Source: a virus
DNA length: 21,721 bases
Virus record (IMG/VR): IMGVR_UViG_3300046007_005134
Coordinates: 1 to 21,721 of that record
Direction: 5' to 3' (one strand)
Shown: one piece after another, positions 6,917 to 14,185 of the stretch
Layout of the letters: each line of letters begins with the position of its first letter
Position numbering within the stretch: the first letter of the stretch is position 1
The notes under the pieces: generated by a model
Told to the model about the DNA's origin: nothing
Database searches by the model: none
What the model saw: the letters and a program-made list of their open reading frames with translations, nothing else
Position numbers and translations under genes: made by a program

Positions 6917-8806
6917 TTAGGTTTGGGGAATCATTGGCGATGTCGGTAATGGCTCTGGTACTGCTAAAGGGGATTCTACCCCTGGAGCCATGGGCATCGG
7001 CGGCTGGGCCGCTTGTTGTAAAGTAATGGCTTGAGAGTTAAACGTACGGACCATTTCAGCTCTCTCAGGCTCAAGCTTTGTAGGCATATACAAGTTGTAG
7101 TATTGATTACTAATCTGTATAGCCAAGTTCAAATCCATGAATGGATCTGGTGGAGTGTACTCACCCTTTTCAATAATCTTGTCAAGGATGTAAAGAATTC
7201 TCTCTTCACCGCTGTTAGCAAGTTTCTCTTGTTGCTCAAGATCTGGGAAGTCAAGCATTCTTCTACCTTCTTGAACACTTACCATACCGCTTTGAATCAT
7301 TTCAATAATCTTCTGTAAACGGCCAGCTGGGTCGCGTGGTAAGCTAGAAGCGTCGTAGCATTGAATAATGTAAGTGTCTTGTAACAAGTCAGATTCAGGA
7401 AGGTTTACTTCTCTTGTTCCGTCTTTGTTTGGATAAACTGTAGAGTAGCTTCCGTCTCTTTCTGCAATATCTTTTGCAAGTTCGATAGCTTGGTAGGCCA
7501 ACTCGACGTAGAGGTTATCATATCTTTTTGAAAGGGTAGCGAAGCGATCAGACTGTAAATCATCATACTCTCTGAGGGCTGCACCAGAATCCAGTCCAGC
7601 AGGCTTTTTACTTGCAGCAGAGAGGGCTGAGATTCCGCTTTGCTGGTAGGCATAATCAACGAGTCTTTGTAATTGTGCATAAACTTCGGCAGGCACGCAA
7701 GGTGCTACTTCGTAAACGGGCTTAGTGCCACGGTACGTGACAATCGATCCCACATCATTGTTAAGCTGAGCTTTAACGACTTTGGAGCCATCCTCGACGA
7801 AAACACGGGGTACGCCGACAAGATTAATAGAACGGCTGATAGTCATCAGAAGCTTGTTAATTTCAACTTGGGTGCCCATTAGTTGTTCAGCTAAGGACTG
7901 ACCAAAGAAACCTAACAAACGCTGGCTGTAATGTAAAAAGACAAAAGGGAACTTTTCTTTGTTGTACTCTTCGTCTAACAGTGTGACGTTGGTGCAAGCT
8001 ATAACGTGTCGTCCATCACCTGCATCGGGACCTGAAGGCAAGTGCCATCCTTCAATGACCATAACTTGGTCAGATGCTGTTTTGCTACTGTCACCGGCGG
8101 TATCAGGATATGCTTGTTCAGCTCGCATGATGTCATTAGCTTTGTCAGGGAACATTTCAACTAGTACTTCTCTATCAACTAATTTAAGCTGATACATCTG
8201 ACGGGGATCGCCATAAAGACCGTCGTTAGGATCTACAAGAAGTTCTGTAAACAGCACTCTTTCTATGTGTACTTTTTTATCTTGACCTTCGTAAACTTTT
8301 AAGCATCCGGTTCCTAGTACGGCTGCATCTCTTAAAGCTTGTGTTCCTAAATCATAAGCTTTGGTACGATAGAATTCGCCCATAACAAATTGATTTAATT
8401 GCTTTGCAAGATTGCGTGCTTTGTAGTCACCATTATCTGTCAAGAAAATAGGACGGGGTCGTGATTGTGTCAAGCGGCTCACCAGCGTGTCCACGCAGGA
8501 TTGTACTACGTTCATAGTAGGACGATCCAGAGGCAGCTGATTGTTCTGGCTTAATTTGTTTAAGCTAGTACCAGCCATCCCGAACAAAGGCATATTAGCG
8601 TATAGACGAGAATAGATAGAGGCTTGTCTATATCTGAATTGAAGTTGTTCTTTTAAGAACGCGGCTGTGGAAATGAGCGCAGCACCTCGTTCGCTTTTAG
8701 AACTTTGTTTCCACCACTTAATTGGACCGGCATCCGCAGGTGTAGCGCGTGTCTTTACTTTGACAACTTCGCGCTCACTTTGAGGACGTTTTGTAATTTT
8801 AGCCAT
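6917..8806 (-). CDS. Portal protein
   Basis: 629 residues, ATG 8806. The order of conserved patches fits podovirus portals: RYRQASIYSRLYANMPLFGM near the N-terminus, a PTMNVVQSCVDTLVSRLTQS helix, VLGTGCLKVYEGQDKKVHIE, a wing strand region with PFVFLHYSQRLLGFFGQSLA, and a long stem/crown helix region. The C-terminus is Pro/Met-rich and probably disordered. It lies upstream of scaffold and capsid and downstream of TerL. Its start is 3 bases beyond the stop of the 67-residue gene, with only a weak ribosome site (GGAC), which suggests translational coupling. It forms the DNA entry vertex. Confidence 0.9.
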   Translation of the reverse strand: MAKITKRPQSEREVVKVKTRATPADAGPIKWWKQSSKSERGAALISTAAFLKEQLQFRYRQASIYSRLYANMPLFGMAGTSLNKLSQNNQLPLDRPTMNVVQSCVDTLVSRLTQSRPRPIFLTDNGDYKARNLAKQLNQFVMGEFYRTKAYDLGTQALRDAAVLGTGCLKVYEGQDKKVHIERVLFTELLVDPNDGLYGDPRQMYQLKLVDREVLVEMFPDKANDIMRAEQAYPDTAGDSSKTASDQVMVIEGWHLPSGPDAGDGRHVIACTNVTLLDEEYNKEKFPFVFLHYSQRLLGFFGQSLAEQLMGTQVEINKLLMTISRSINLVGVPRVFVEDGSKVVKAQLNNDVGSIVTYRGTKPVYEVAPCVPAEVYAQLQRLVDYAYQQSGISALSAASKKPAGLDSGAALREYDDLQSDRFATLSKRYDNLYVELAYQAIELAKDIAERDGSYSTVYPNKDGTREVNLPESDLLQDTYIIQCYDASSLPRDPAGRLQKIIEMIQSGMVSVQEGRRMLDFPDLEQQEKLANSGEERILYILDKIIEKGEYTPPDPFMDLNLAIQISNQYYNLYMPTKLEPERAEMVRTFNSQAITLQQAAQPPMPMAPGVESPLAVPEPLPTSPMIPQT

Positions 8807-8809
8807 AAA

Positions 8810-9013
8810 CTATAGTTGTCCAGCTGACCACATCAAGATGTCTTCTTCAGTGTACTGTGGTTCTTGGTTTTCTTGAATTGTTTCTTGAGCTTTAAGCTTA
8901 GGCTTATTAGCCACAAAACTCTCGATGTTTAAAGAGACTTCAGGGGTGGAAATAGTTTTGACATTATACTTGTGGCATAACTTAATCAACTTTTCCAACT
9001 CTTTCAAGTCCAT
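8810..9013 (-). CDS. Small conserved protein upstream of portal
   Basis: 67 residues, ATG 9013 with GAGG upstream, 3 bases after the previous stop. It begins MDLKELEKLIKLCHKYNVKT, an amphipathic helix, has a Pro/Lys/Gln-rich middle, and ends EEDILMWSAGQL. Similar short proteins with an acidic, Trp-Ser C-terminus occur next to portals of related phages as I recall. Tight packing between two structural genes argues that it is real. Function unknown. Confidence 0.6.
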   Translation of the reverse strand: MDLKELEKLIKLCHKYNVKTISTPEVSLNIESFVANKPKLKAQETIQENQEPQYTEEDILMWSAGQL

Positions 9014-9016
9014 TTA

Positions 9017-9535
9017 CTACCTCGATTGTTTAGGAAACTTTGCAATACGTCTTTTAGCCATGATCTTTTCTAGACGCTTCTTAGGATTATATTCCATATC
9101 AGCGTGAAAAGAACTTTCGCTTGGATCATCATGCTCTTCTTCTTCAACATCTGGATCGAACTCAGAATGGTGGTTAGAAGTCATTTCACCATAAGGATCG
9201 GCTAAAAACTCGTCACTGTGAAAACTGTTGCCCATTGGCTCGTCTTCCAATTCATCAATATAGTCGGGACGGCTTACGTGTACTCCGACTTCACCTTCTG
9301 TGGATTCTTTGTCCATTACTTCCCCACCGTCAGCATAACACCCCATAGCGCAGTGCTTGGGTCCGCCGTGCTCACAGCTTTCTTCCATCATACCACCCTT
9401 GGCCATTTTTTGCATAGCCTTGCGTCTAACGGAGTAAGCGATAGCAGCAGCTTGTCGTGGGTCTTTACCGTGTTCGATTTCCGTCTTAATGTTTTCTTGT
9501 AAAGTCTTTTTAGATTTTCCGTGTTTTAGGGGCAT
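9017..9535 (-). CDS. Conserved protein with [11 protein letters not shown]-terminal motif and acidic C-terminal half
   Basis: 172 residues, ATG 9535 with AGGA upstream. Residues 1-40 ([20 protein letters not shown] then [18 protein letters not shown]) form a short helical module I recall as common in phage genes close to portal or terminase. Residues about 45-75 hold Gly, Met and Cys ([20 protein letters not shown]), a possible metal-binding patch. The remainder is acidic (VEEEEHDD) and repeats a SFHSD/SFHAD motif, with a basic tail. Role unknown; assembly or a packaged internal protein are possible. Confidence 0.65.
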   Translation of the reverse strand: MPLKHGKSKKTLQENIKTEIEHGKDPRQAAAIAYSVRRKAMQKMAKGGMMEESCEHGGPKHCAMGCYADGGEVMDKESTEGEVGVHVSRPDYIDELEDEPMGNSFHSDEFLADPYGEMTSNHHSEFDPDVEEEEHDDPSESSFHADMEYNPKKRLEKIMAKRRIAKFPKQSR

Positions 9536-9552
9536 TTTTAAAATCCTATAGT

Positions 9553-9574
9553 TAATAGCTTGAATTAGCTACTA
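9553..9574 (-). promoter_or_regulatory. AT-rich stem-loop between terL and the next gene
   Basis: The 60-base gap after TerL holds an 8-bp stem on minus-strand RNA (UAGUAGCU / AGCUAUUA with one G-U pair) around a 6-base loop. There is no clear T-tract directly after it. It may separate TerL and downstream messages, or be chance in AT-rich sequence. Confidence 0.3.
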
Positions 9575-9595
9575 AATTTGCTTATCGAAACACAA

Positions 9596-11014
9596 TTACA
9601 TACCAAAATCATCGTTTTTATTGGCATTTTCGAGATTCTTAAAGTACTCTTCTGCCTGTTCTTCCATCCTCGCAATTTCCTCTAATTCCCATTCTTTTGA
9701 CCCATATTTCAAAAGTTTTGGCGCTGTAGCGTGGGTATACGCATAACTTTCTCGCCAAGCGTATAACAAGGCCTCGCAGATATCTGAGTGGAACCTGCGG
9801 CTGATCACTCTCTTGTCTGGGGTGCTTTTATCTAAATCCCACTCTACTCGCATACAATCTTGTGCAAATTGAGAATCACCTTTAGCTTTTACTTTACCAC
9901 TTCTCATGGCATCATTTAACAGTTCTATGTATTCAATTTTTCTAACCTTTTCAGCAGGTTGAACGGATATCTTATAACGCTTTGATATTTCTTCTGAAAT
10001 CTTTTTACCCAAGCCACCAGTATCAACTACGATTTTGCTGATGTCGTATTGCATACGTAGGGTTTCAATTTGATTGACAAGTTCTGTAATACCTTGATGC
10101 TTTGTTACAATCTCTTCCACAAGATACGTAGAAGGGCTAGTTTCACTCCAAGCAAGTAAACATATAGCATCAGCATCGTTGTACCCAAGGTCAACTCCTA
10201 ATATGTAATTCCATTTACCAGGTGGAAGCTCGTCAAAATCATTTACGTTTTTATCGTAATGGTAAACTAAGGAATCACTGTCCAGCATCCACTTACCGAA
10301 CCACTCACGTTGGATACTTGGATGATCTGCCGTAACTCCTCGACGCTTTAATTCTTCTTCAAAGACTCTTTCGTGAGACATTCCTGCCTTTTTTGAAATA
10401 AACGGATTATCCCAAAAAGCCCAAGAATGGTGAGACCAGTTACTAGAGCGACTGCAATTAAAGAAATAACCGCTAGGAATAGGACCCGGAGTACCAATGA
10501 GACAAAGAGTACCGGCGTGATCCAAAAGAGCAGGGCCAATAATGTCATTAACTAACTCCTCGATAAAAGAAGGGAATGACTGACACTCATCGATGTAAAC
10601 TTTTTTAATAGCAAGTCCACGAAACTTTTCGATCTCTGACTTGTCAGCGGCTCCTGTACAATAAATAGTAGAGCCCGATGGAAACATAACAGATAATTCG
10701 GATGAATTGAAAACGCCGCCAAGATTGAATTGTCGATTTATCTTTTTTAGTTCTGGCCATACAATCCTTTTAGCGTTACTACGTGACAACGTAATATAAA
10801 TACAGATTACGTCAAGATTGTTTACAGCAGTGAACACGAGATCGGCAGCACAGGATACAGTCTTTCCGGCACGTCTTGTTGTAACAGCTACTTTGAATCT
10901 GCTGGGATCTGCTACAAACTCTAACTGTTCTTTAAAAAGAAAATCATCCAACTTGAACGGTTTTTCCTTACGCTTTTTAAGCTCTGTAAGTACGTGTTCA
11001 AGGTTTGGTTTCAT
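9596..11014 (-). CDS. terL: Terminase large subunit
   Basis: 472 residues, ATG 11014. It is the packaging motor: an ATPase that pumps DNA through the portal and a nuclease that cuts the concatemer. Walker A is TTRRAGKT at residues 45-52, Walker B is KVYIDE with D142 and E143, and the coupling motif is LIGTPG at about 172-177. The RNase H-like nuclease acids are D275 (GVDLGYND), D331 (IVVDTGG) and D411 (HSDICEALLYAW). Length is normal for the family. The start overlaps the upstream small gene by 17 bases. The C-terminal tail is charged. Confidence 0.95.
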   Translation of the reverse strand: MKPNLEHVLTELKKRKEKPFKLDDFLFKEQLEFVADPSRFKVAVTTRRAGKTVSCAADLVFTAVNNLDVICIYITLSRSNAKRIVWPELKKINRQFNLGGVFNSSELSVMFPSGSTIYCTGAADKSEIEKFRGLAIKKVYIDECQSFPSFIEELVNDIIGPALLDHAGTLCLIGTPGPIPSGYFFNCSRSSNWSHHSWAFWDNPFISKKAGMSHERVFEEELKRRGVTADHPSIQREWFGKWMLDSDSLVYHYDKNVNDFDELPPGKWNYILGVDLGYNDADAICLLAWSETSPSTYLVEEIVTKHQGITELVNQIETLRMQYDISKIVVDTGGLGKKISEEISKRYKISVQPAEKVRKIEYIELLNDAMRSGKVKAKGDSQFAQDCMRVEWDLDKSTPDKRVISRRFHSDICEALLYAWRESYAYTHATAPKLLKYGSKEWELEEIARMEEQAEEYFKNLENANKNDDFGM

Positions 11015-11243
11015 TTAACAACTCTTTAGCTAATTTCTTTAATTCATCATCCGGAACAGCTGCTAGCTCTTCTTTCTGTTCTTTTTGAGCTTTTGATAAA
11101 TCCGACAGAAGTTTTACGTAAGCTACTAAATCTCTAGCAGACTTATCAGAAAGCTTGCGGGTGGACACTTCCAAGTAAATATGGTTAATGTCCTTTTTTA
11201 CCGCATCACTAGCTTTTTTAAGAAGCTTATTTAGATCTTCCAT
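10998..11243 (-). CDS. Small helical protein upstream of terL, possible small terminase
   Basis: 81 residues from ATG 11243; the frame opens at a TTG (11273), but nothing supports that start. It is wholly helical and charged: MEDLNKLLKKASDAVKKDIN, then ARDLVAYVKLLSDLSKAQKE and a DDELKKLAKELLN helix. It overlaps both the upstream gene and TerL by 17 bases each, so all three are probably coupled. Similar helical proteins directly ahead of TerL act as DNA-recognition small subunits in some phages, but I see no HTH here, so that role is only inferred. Confidence 0.6.
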   Translation of the reverse strand: MEDLNKLLKKASDAVKKDINHIYLEVSTRKLSDKSARDLVAYVKLLSDLSKAQKEQKEELAAVPDDELKKLAKELLNETKP

Positions 11244-11472
11244 TTTTTGTTTCTCTAACGGATTCAGATACAACTTCTGGAGCTAAAATAATAGAATGAA
11301 TGTTGCTCATAGGAATGAAGAAAGTAATATCGTGACTTTCTACAGTAACACCATGATCCCCAACCATCATAACAGCTTTAGGGTGCTTTTCAGGAAGAAT
11401 AGAAATAGCTCCTAGGATGTTAGTCCCTGGGATTGTTATTGCGTGGTTTAATTGAATTGCTCGTGCTCTCAT
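11227..11472 (-). CDS. Conserved hypothetical protein, beta-rich
   Basis: 81 residues, ATG 11472 with AAGGAG six bases upstream. It starts MRARAIQLNHAITIPGTN and contains alternating beta strands (VTVESHDITFFIPMSNIHSI). I recall short proteins of this shape near the terminase of related podoviruses, but know no function. No cysteines, signal peptide or catalytic motif are visible. The good ribosome site and the overlaps on the downstream side support it. Confidence 0.6.
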   Translation of the reverse strand: MRARAIQLNHAITIPGTNILGAISILPEKHPKAVMMVGDHGVTVESHDITFFIPMSNIHSIILAPEVVSESVRETKNGRSK

Positions 11473-11480
11473 GGTTCTCC

Positions 11481-11876
11481 TTAAATAAACGGGTCAAAAT
11501 CCCATTCTTTTGGTTTTATAGACCTTCCAACTTTTGTTAAGTGCGTCACTTTTGTAACACCTTGTGGTAATAGCATTTTAGCTATTCCCATCTTTCTCCA
11601 AGCTTTCTTAACAAAAATCCAGTCTAATACGTTTTCTCTGTAACAAACATATCCTAAAATAACATCTGGATCTTCAGCTAAGGATGCTACTTTTACTTGA
11701 CAAGAAAGTAATCTCTTCTCTAAGAATGCTTTATAGTTCTTAAAGAAAGAATCTTTTTTAATTCTACCAAACCACTCACAGCCGTGGTAAAGACCAAGAA
11801 GCCAAGTAGAATAAATAAGAGGCAAGTCTTCCTCTCTTAGATCTCTAATCTGAATTGTATTTAATGTAACTTGCAT
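11481..11876 (-). CDS. GNAT-fold acetyltransferase-like protein
   Basis: 131 residues, ATG 11876, overlapping the HTH gene by 32 bases. It opens IQIRDLREEDLPLIYSTW like GNAT proteins, has ILGYVCYRENVLDWIFVKKA as the central beta4 strand region, and WRKMGIAKMLL, which fits the (R/Q)xxGxG/A acetyl-CoA pyrophosphate loop with Gly at the second position only partly standard. It ends FDPFI. Similar proteins occur in the terminase operons of podoviruses as I recall. The acetyl acceptor is unknown; it may have lost catalysis and serve as a structural fold. Confidence 0.6.
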   Translation of the reverse strand: MQVTLNTIQIRDLREEDLPLIYSTWLLGLYHGCEWFGRIKKDSFFKNYKAFLEKRLLSCQVKVASLAEDPDVILGYVCYRENVLDWIFVKKAWRKMGIAKMLLPQGVTKVTHLTKVGRSIKPKEWDFDPFI

Positions 11877-12204
11877 ACTTCTTAATTATTTTACTAACCC
11901 AGTTAGGGTGTAAATCTACTACTTTAGCTATATCTTTATTCTGGACACCATCTGCATGTAGTTCCCAGATTTTTTTGTCTCGTTTGCTTTTAAACTTAAA
12001 GTCAAAAAGCATTTGTCTAGCTAACTCGTAATACCTTTGTTTTTCAACAAAAGCATCCGGAGTCCAATACCTCTGAAACTCAATACTATCCCAATGTATC
12101 AGAGGGTTGTCCTGTCTGGAAGGATCTTCTATGTCCTTAAACCCAGACTTAGCTAGCTTCTTATACCACTTCTGTTGAAGTTTCTGAAGTTGTTTCTGAT
12201 CCAT
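11845..12204 (-). CDS. HTH protein, candidate small terminase or regulator
   Basis: 119 residues, ATG 12204 with AAAGAG upstream. Residues 1-30 (LQQKWYKKLAKSGFKDIED) are a conserved-looking helix. Residues about 78-115 form a helix-turn-helix: KKIWELHADGVQNKDIAKVV, then DLHPNWVSKIIKKYASYI, a sigma-4/LuxR-like layout. The position at the head of the packaging operon makes it a candidate for DNA-end recognition (TerS) or for late gene control. It overlaps its neighbours on both sides (44 and 32 bases), which points to translational coupling. Confidence 0.65.
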   Translation of the reverse strand: MDQKQLQKLQQKWYKKLAKSGFKDIEDPSRQDNPLIHWDSIEFQRYWTPDAFVEKQRYYELARQMLFDFKFKSKRDKKIWELHADGVQNKDIAKVVDLHPNWVSKIIKKYASYIKYNSD

Positions 12205-12466
12205 CTTTTTGCTCTTTCTTAGGTGCTCTCTCAGGGTGCATTAGATAGAATGCCAACTCGTTGGCTCGTGCCTTACGCATCATCTTAGCTAACAAGACGG
12301 GATCAAACGAGTCTTCTGTTTGGGGCAAGTGTTGTACAAAAGCTGCGAATAATTTTTTAGAGTCTTCACTTACACCAAACCCATGCTCAGACAAAAAAGA
12401 CTCAGCTTGGGCGTTAAAACCTTCTTGAGTTTGCTCTAATCTAATCAGTTTGGCTTTGCGAAACAT
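12161..12466 (-). CDS. Small hypothetical protein with charged C-terminus
   Basis: 101 residues from ATG 12466, chosen because AAGGAG stands six bases upstream; a TTG at 12472 in the same frame has poorer spacing. The N-terminal half is helical (FNAQAESFLSEHGFGVSEDS, then KKLFAAFVQHLP) and the last 20 residues are Ser/Thr/Glu-rich and disordered. No family recognised. It overlaps the upstream coiled-coil gene by 26 bases. Confidence 0.55.
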   Translation of the reverse strand: MFRKAKLIRLEQTQEGFNAQAESFLSEHGFGVSEDSKKLFAAFVQHLPQTEDSFDPVLLAKMMRKARANELAFYLMHPERAPKKEQKDGSETTSETSTEVV

Positions 12467-12713
12467 TTTCAACTCCTTGTTTAGTTTCTTCTTTCTTTTG
12501 CTGAGATTGTTTTAATTCAACAAATTCACGATTAACGTCAACAAGTTTTCCATTGATTTCGTCAAGAGCAAGTTTAAGTTGAGAAATTTGATATTGCAAT
12601 TCTCCGGCTCTTGTACATAAATCAATGTACATCTTCTTTAATTCTTCTTCAGATCTCATTAGCTTTACTCCTTTTGCTTTTAACGCTCTGCGTTGTTTTC
12701 TATTCAACTTCAT
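12441..12713 (-). CDS. Small coiled-coil protein, first gene of the leftward operon
   Basis: 90 residues from ATG 12713. Residues 1-18 contain NRKQRRALKAKG, a basic start motif common in phage proteins. Residues about 20-72 form a coiled coil (EEELKKMYIDLCTRAGELQY onward), and the end is Gln/Lys-rich. The ATG sits seven bases after a TATAAT, so the message from that promoter would be leaderless. A second in-frame ATG at 12659 has AAAGGAG upstream and would give a 72-residue form; both may be used. Function unknown. Confidence 0.6.
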   Translation of the reverse strand: MKLNRKQRRALKAKGVKLMRSEEELKKMYIDLCTRAGELQYQISQLKLALDEINGKLVDVNREFVELKQSQQKKEETKQGVENVSQSQTD

Positions 12714-12719
12714 ATATGT

Positions 12720-12748
12720 ATTATAACAAATTACGCCTTAAATGTCAA
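12720..12748 (-). promoter_or_regulatory. Consensus sigma70 promoter for the leftward operon, leaderless
   Basis: On the minus strand, TTGACA (12748 to 12743), 17 bp, then TATAAT (12725 to 12720): a match to consensus in every base. The ATG of the first gene starts at 12713, exactly where transcription would begin, so a leaderless message is predicted. Confidence 0.85.
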
Positions 12749-12755
12749 TAGTTAT

Positions 12756-12802
12756 TACGCCGCTTACATAATTTATATTACATATATACTAACTACGGCG
12801 TA
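12756..12802. promoter_or_regulatory. Inverted repeat between tandem leftward promoters, possible operator
   Basis: TACGCCG (12756-12762) and CGGCGTA (12796-12802) are a perfect 7-bp inverted repeat 33 bp apart. A further copy of TTACGCC lies at 12731-12737, inside the promoter spacer, 24 bp from the copy at 12755. GC-rich boxes in an otherwise AT-rich control region look like binding sites for a regulator. Confidence 0.4.
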
Positions 12803-12824
12803 TTACTAAGCCACATATGTAGTT

Positions 12825-12853
12825 ATTATATACACTATTTTTTGCCTTGTCAA
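12825..12853 (-). promoter_or_regulatory. Second consensus sigma70 promoter, leftward
   Basis: On the minus strand, TTGACA (12853 to 12848), 17 bp, TATAAT (12830 to 12825). It lies 105 bp upstream of the first promoter and would give a leader carrying the inverted repeat. A seven-codon ORF (ATG at 12816) begins 8 bases after the -10 box. Confidence 0.75.
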
Positions 12854-12962
12854 GTAGTTTTTTATAAGTGCTTGATATTATTGACATCAAATTTCTTGAC
12901 AAAATTCTCTTGTTTTTAAAATATTTGTGTGTTAGTATTCAAATATAACCCAGGAGGTAGTC

Positions 12963-13262
12963 ATGTACGGACTTGCAAAAGTTATCGAATGGAACGGCGA
13001 AGAAGGTTTACTTGAGGACGAGCAAGGTGACATTCTTCGATTTTCTTACGAAGATATTCACCCAAGAGATCTCGATTACGTCGCAATTGGAGTTACTGTT
13101 TTAATTACCGAACAAGGATACTTAGAACTTACGTCAAGTGGTTTTTCACACTATTTGGAATCGGAAACTGATGAACTTGCTTGTTTTCACGAAAACTATA
13201 AAGATGGTGTATGTAACGATTGTGGCGAACAAGTTGACTGGGTTTTAAAAAAGCCTAGTTGA
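12963..13262 (+). CDS. Cold-shock-like protein with C-terminal zinc motif
   Basis: 99 residues, ATG 12963 with AGGAGG upstream; first gene of the rightward block. Residues 2-55 (GLAKVIEWNGEEGLLEDEQG, then DILRFSYEDI and VAIGVTVLITEQGYLEL) resemble a cold-shock OB fold in strand order, though the RNA-binding aromatic motifs are weak. Residues 74-87 hold C-x-H-x7-C-x2-C, a probable zinc site. The gene is preceded by AT-rich DNA with only weak promoter matches (TTGTTT-17-TAGTAT at 12910-12938). As first early gene it could act on nucleic acids or host functions; this is inference. Confidence 0.65.
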   Translation: MYGLAKVIEWNGEEGLLEDEQGDILRFSYEDIHPRDLDYVAIGVTVLITEQGYLELTSSGFSHYLESETDELACFHENYKDGVCNDCGEQVDWVLKKPS

Positions 13263-13287
13263 CTTTTTGTCTATTATGTTGTATAAT
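13259..13287 (+). promoter_or_regulatory. Sigma70 promoter for the replication genes, leaderless
   Basis: TTGACT (13259-13264), 17 bp, TATAAT (13282-13287). The -35 box overlaps the stop codon of the cold-shock-like gene. The ATG of the nuclease gene is at 13295, seven bases after the -10 box, so transcription should begin on or one base before the start codon. Confidence 0.85.
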
Positions 13288-13294
13288 ACTGTAT

Positions 13295-14185
13295 ATGAAG
13301 TTAACTAACAAACTTGGTTTGCCACAGCCTATTGTTAAAGCTGTGTCTAATGACGGGTACAACAGCGGCGATTGTGATATTAGTGTTACGTCTTTACTAA
13401 AGCCACCTCAGATGAAGGCTTTAGAAAATTTGTTCGAGGAACAACTTGAAGAAGACGTGTCTGATCGCATTTGGAGTTTGCTCGGTCAAGTAGTACACGG
13501 AATCCTCGAAAGAGCTGAAGAGACAGCTATAGCTGAGGAACGTCTTTATATTGACGTTAATGGCTGGCGGGTTGGTGGACAAATGGATAGATTTCTTTTG
13601 AAAGAAGGAATCTTACAAGATTACAAGTTTACTTCTGTATACAAGATTAGAGATGGAGTTCCGGAAGAGTACGCAAAACAGTTAAATATTTATGCTCATA
13701 TTTTGCGTAAGAACGGAAAGAATGTTAACAAGCTACAGATAGTAGCTATATTGCGAGATTGGTCCAAGAACCAATATATGCGCGAAGGAGATCCCTACCC
13801 GGCACAGCAAGTGGTACTTCTTGACGTGCCGATCATACCTGACGAGGAGGTGGCAGCTTACGTTGAAGAACGAGTAAGCCTCCATAAAGCTGCTGCCTCC
13901 CTATCTCCGCACGAGCTGGCAGATCAGACGCCATGCTCTTCGGAAGACAGGTGGGCTAGAGGTGATGTTTGGGCTATTATAAAAAAAGGACAAAAAAAGG
14001 CAACTAGACTTTGTCAAAGCGAAGACGCTGCTAAACTTGCTTTAGAGTCTTTAGGCACTGGGTACTCTATTAAGTTTAGACCAGGAGAAAACGTAAGATG
14101 TCGTAGTTATTGTTCTGCAGCTAGGTTTTGCGAACAATACAAGAAGTTAGAATCACAAAATAAAGGAGACGATGATGAGGATTAG
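13295..14185 (+). CDS. PD-(D/E)XK nuclease, Cas4/RecB-like, with cysteine cluster
   Basis: 296 residues from ATG 13295; the frame is open from 13259, but the extra residues overlie the promoter. It likely digests DNA ends in replication or recombination. Motifs: H68 in GQVVHGIL, D98 in GGQMDRF, D109-x-K111 in QDYKFTS, and Q129 in QLNIYA, the classic order for this superfamily. Four cysteines (C214, then C269, C273 and C279 in CRSYCSAARFC) could hold an iron-sulfur cluster as in Cas4 and AddB; here the first cysteine follows the nuclease motifs. Such genes commonly accompany family A polymerases in phages. The message is predicted leaderless. Confidence 0.85.
   Translation: MKLTNKLGLPQPIVKAVSNDGYNSGDCDISVTSLLKPPQMKALENLFEEQLEEDVSDRIWSLLGQVVHGILERAEETAIAEERLYIDVNGWRVGGQMDRFLLKEGILQDYKFTSVYKIRDGVPEEYAKQLNIYAHILRKNGKNVNKLQIVAILRDWSKNQYMREGDPYPAQQVVLLDVPIIPDEEVAAYVEERVSLHKAAASLSPHELADQTPCSSEDRWARGDVWAIIKKGQKKATRLCQSEDAAKLALESLGTGYSIKFRPGENVRCRSYCSAARFCEQYKKLESQNKGDDDED

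Noticed and set aside
7405-7680. 91-codon minus-strand frame within the portal gene
   Set aside because: It overlaps the portal frame fully and has no independent support.
9218-9502. 94-codon plus-strand frame opposite the [10 protein letters not shown] gene
   Set aside because: Hydrophobic runs come from the complement of charged codons; no ribosome site or promoter.
12881-12924. Rightward TTGACA boxes at 12881 and 12896 as promoter for the gene at 12963
   Set aside because: Neither has a good -10 box at 16-18 bp; only TAAAAT at 15 bp or a weak TTGTTT/TAGTAT pair exists, so I did not call a promoter there.
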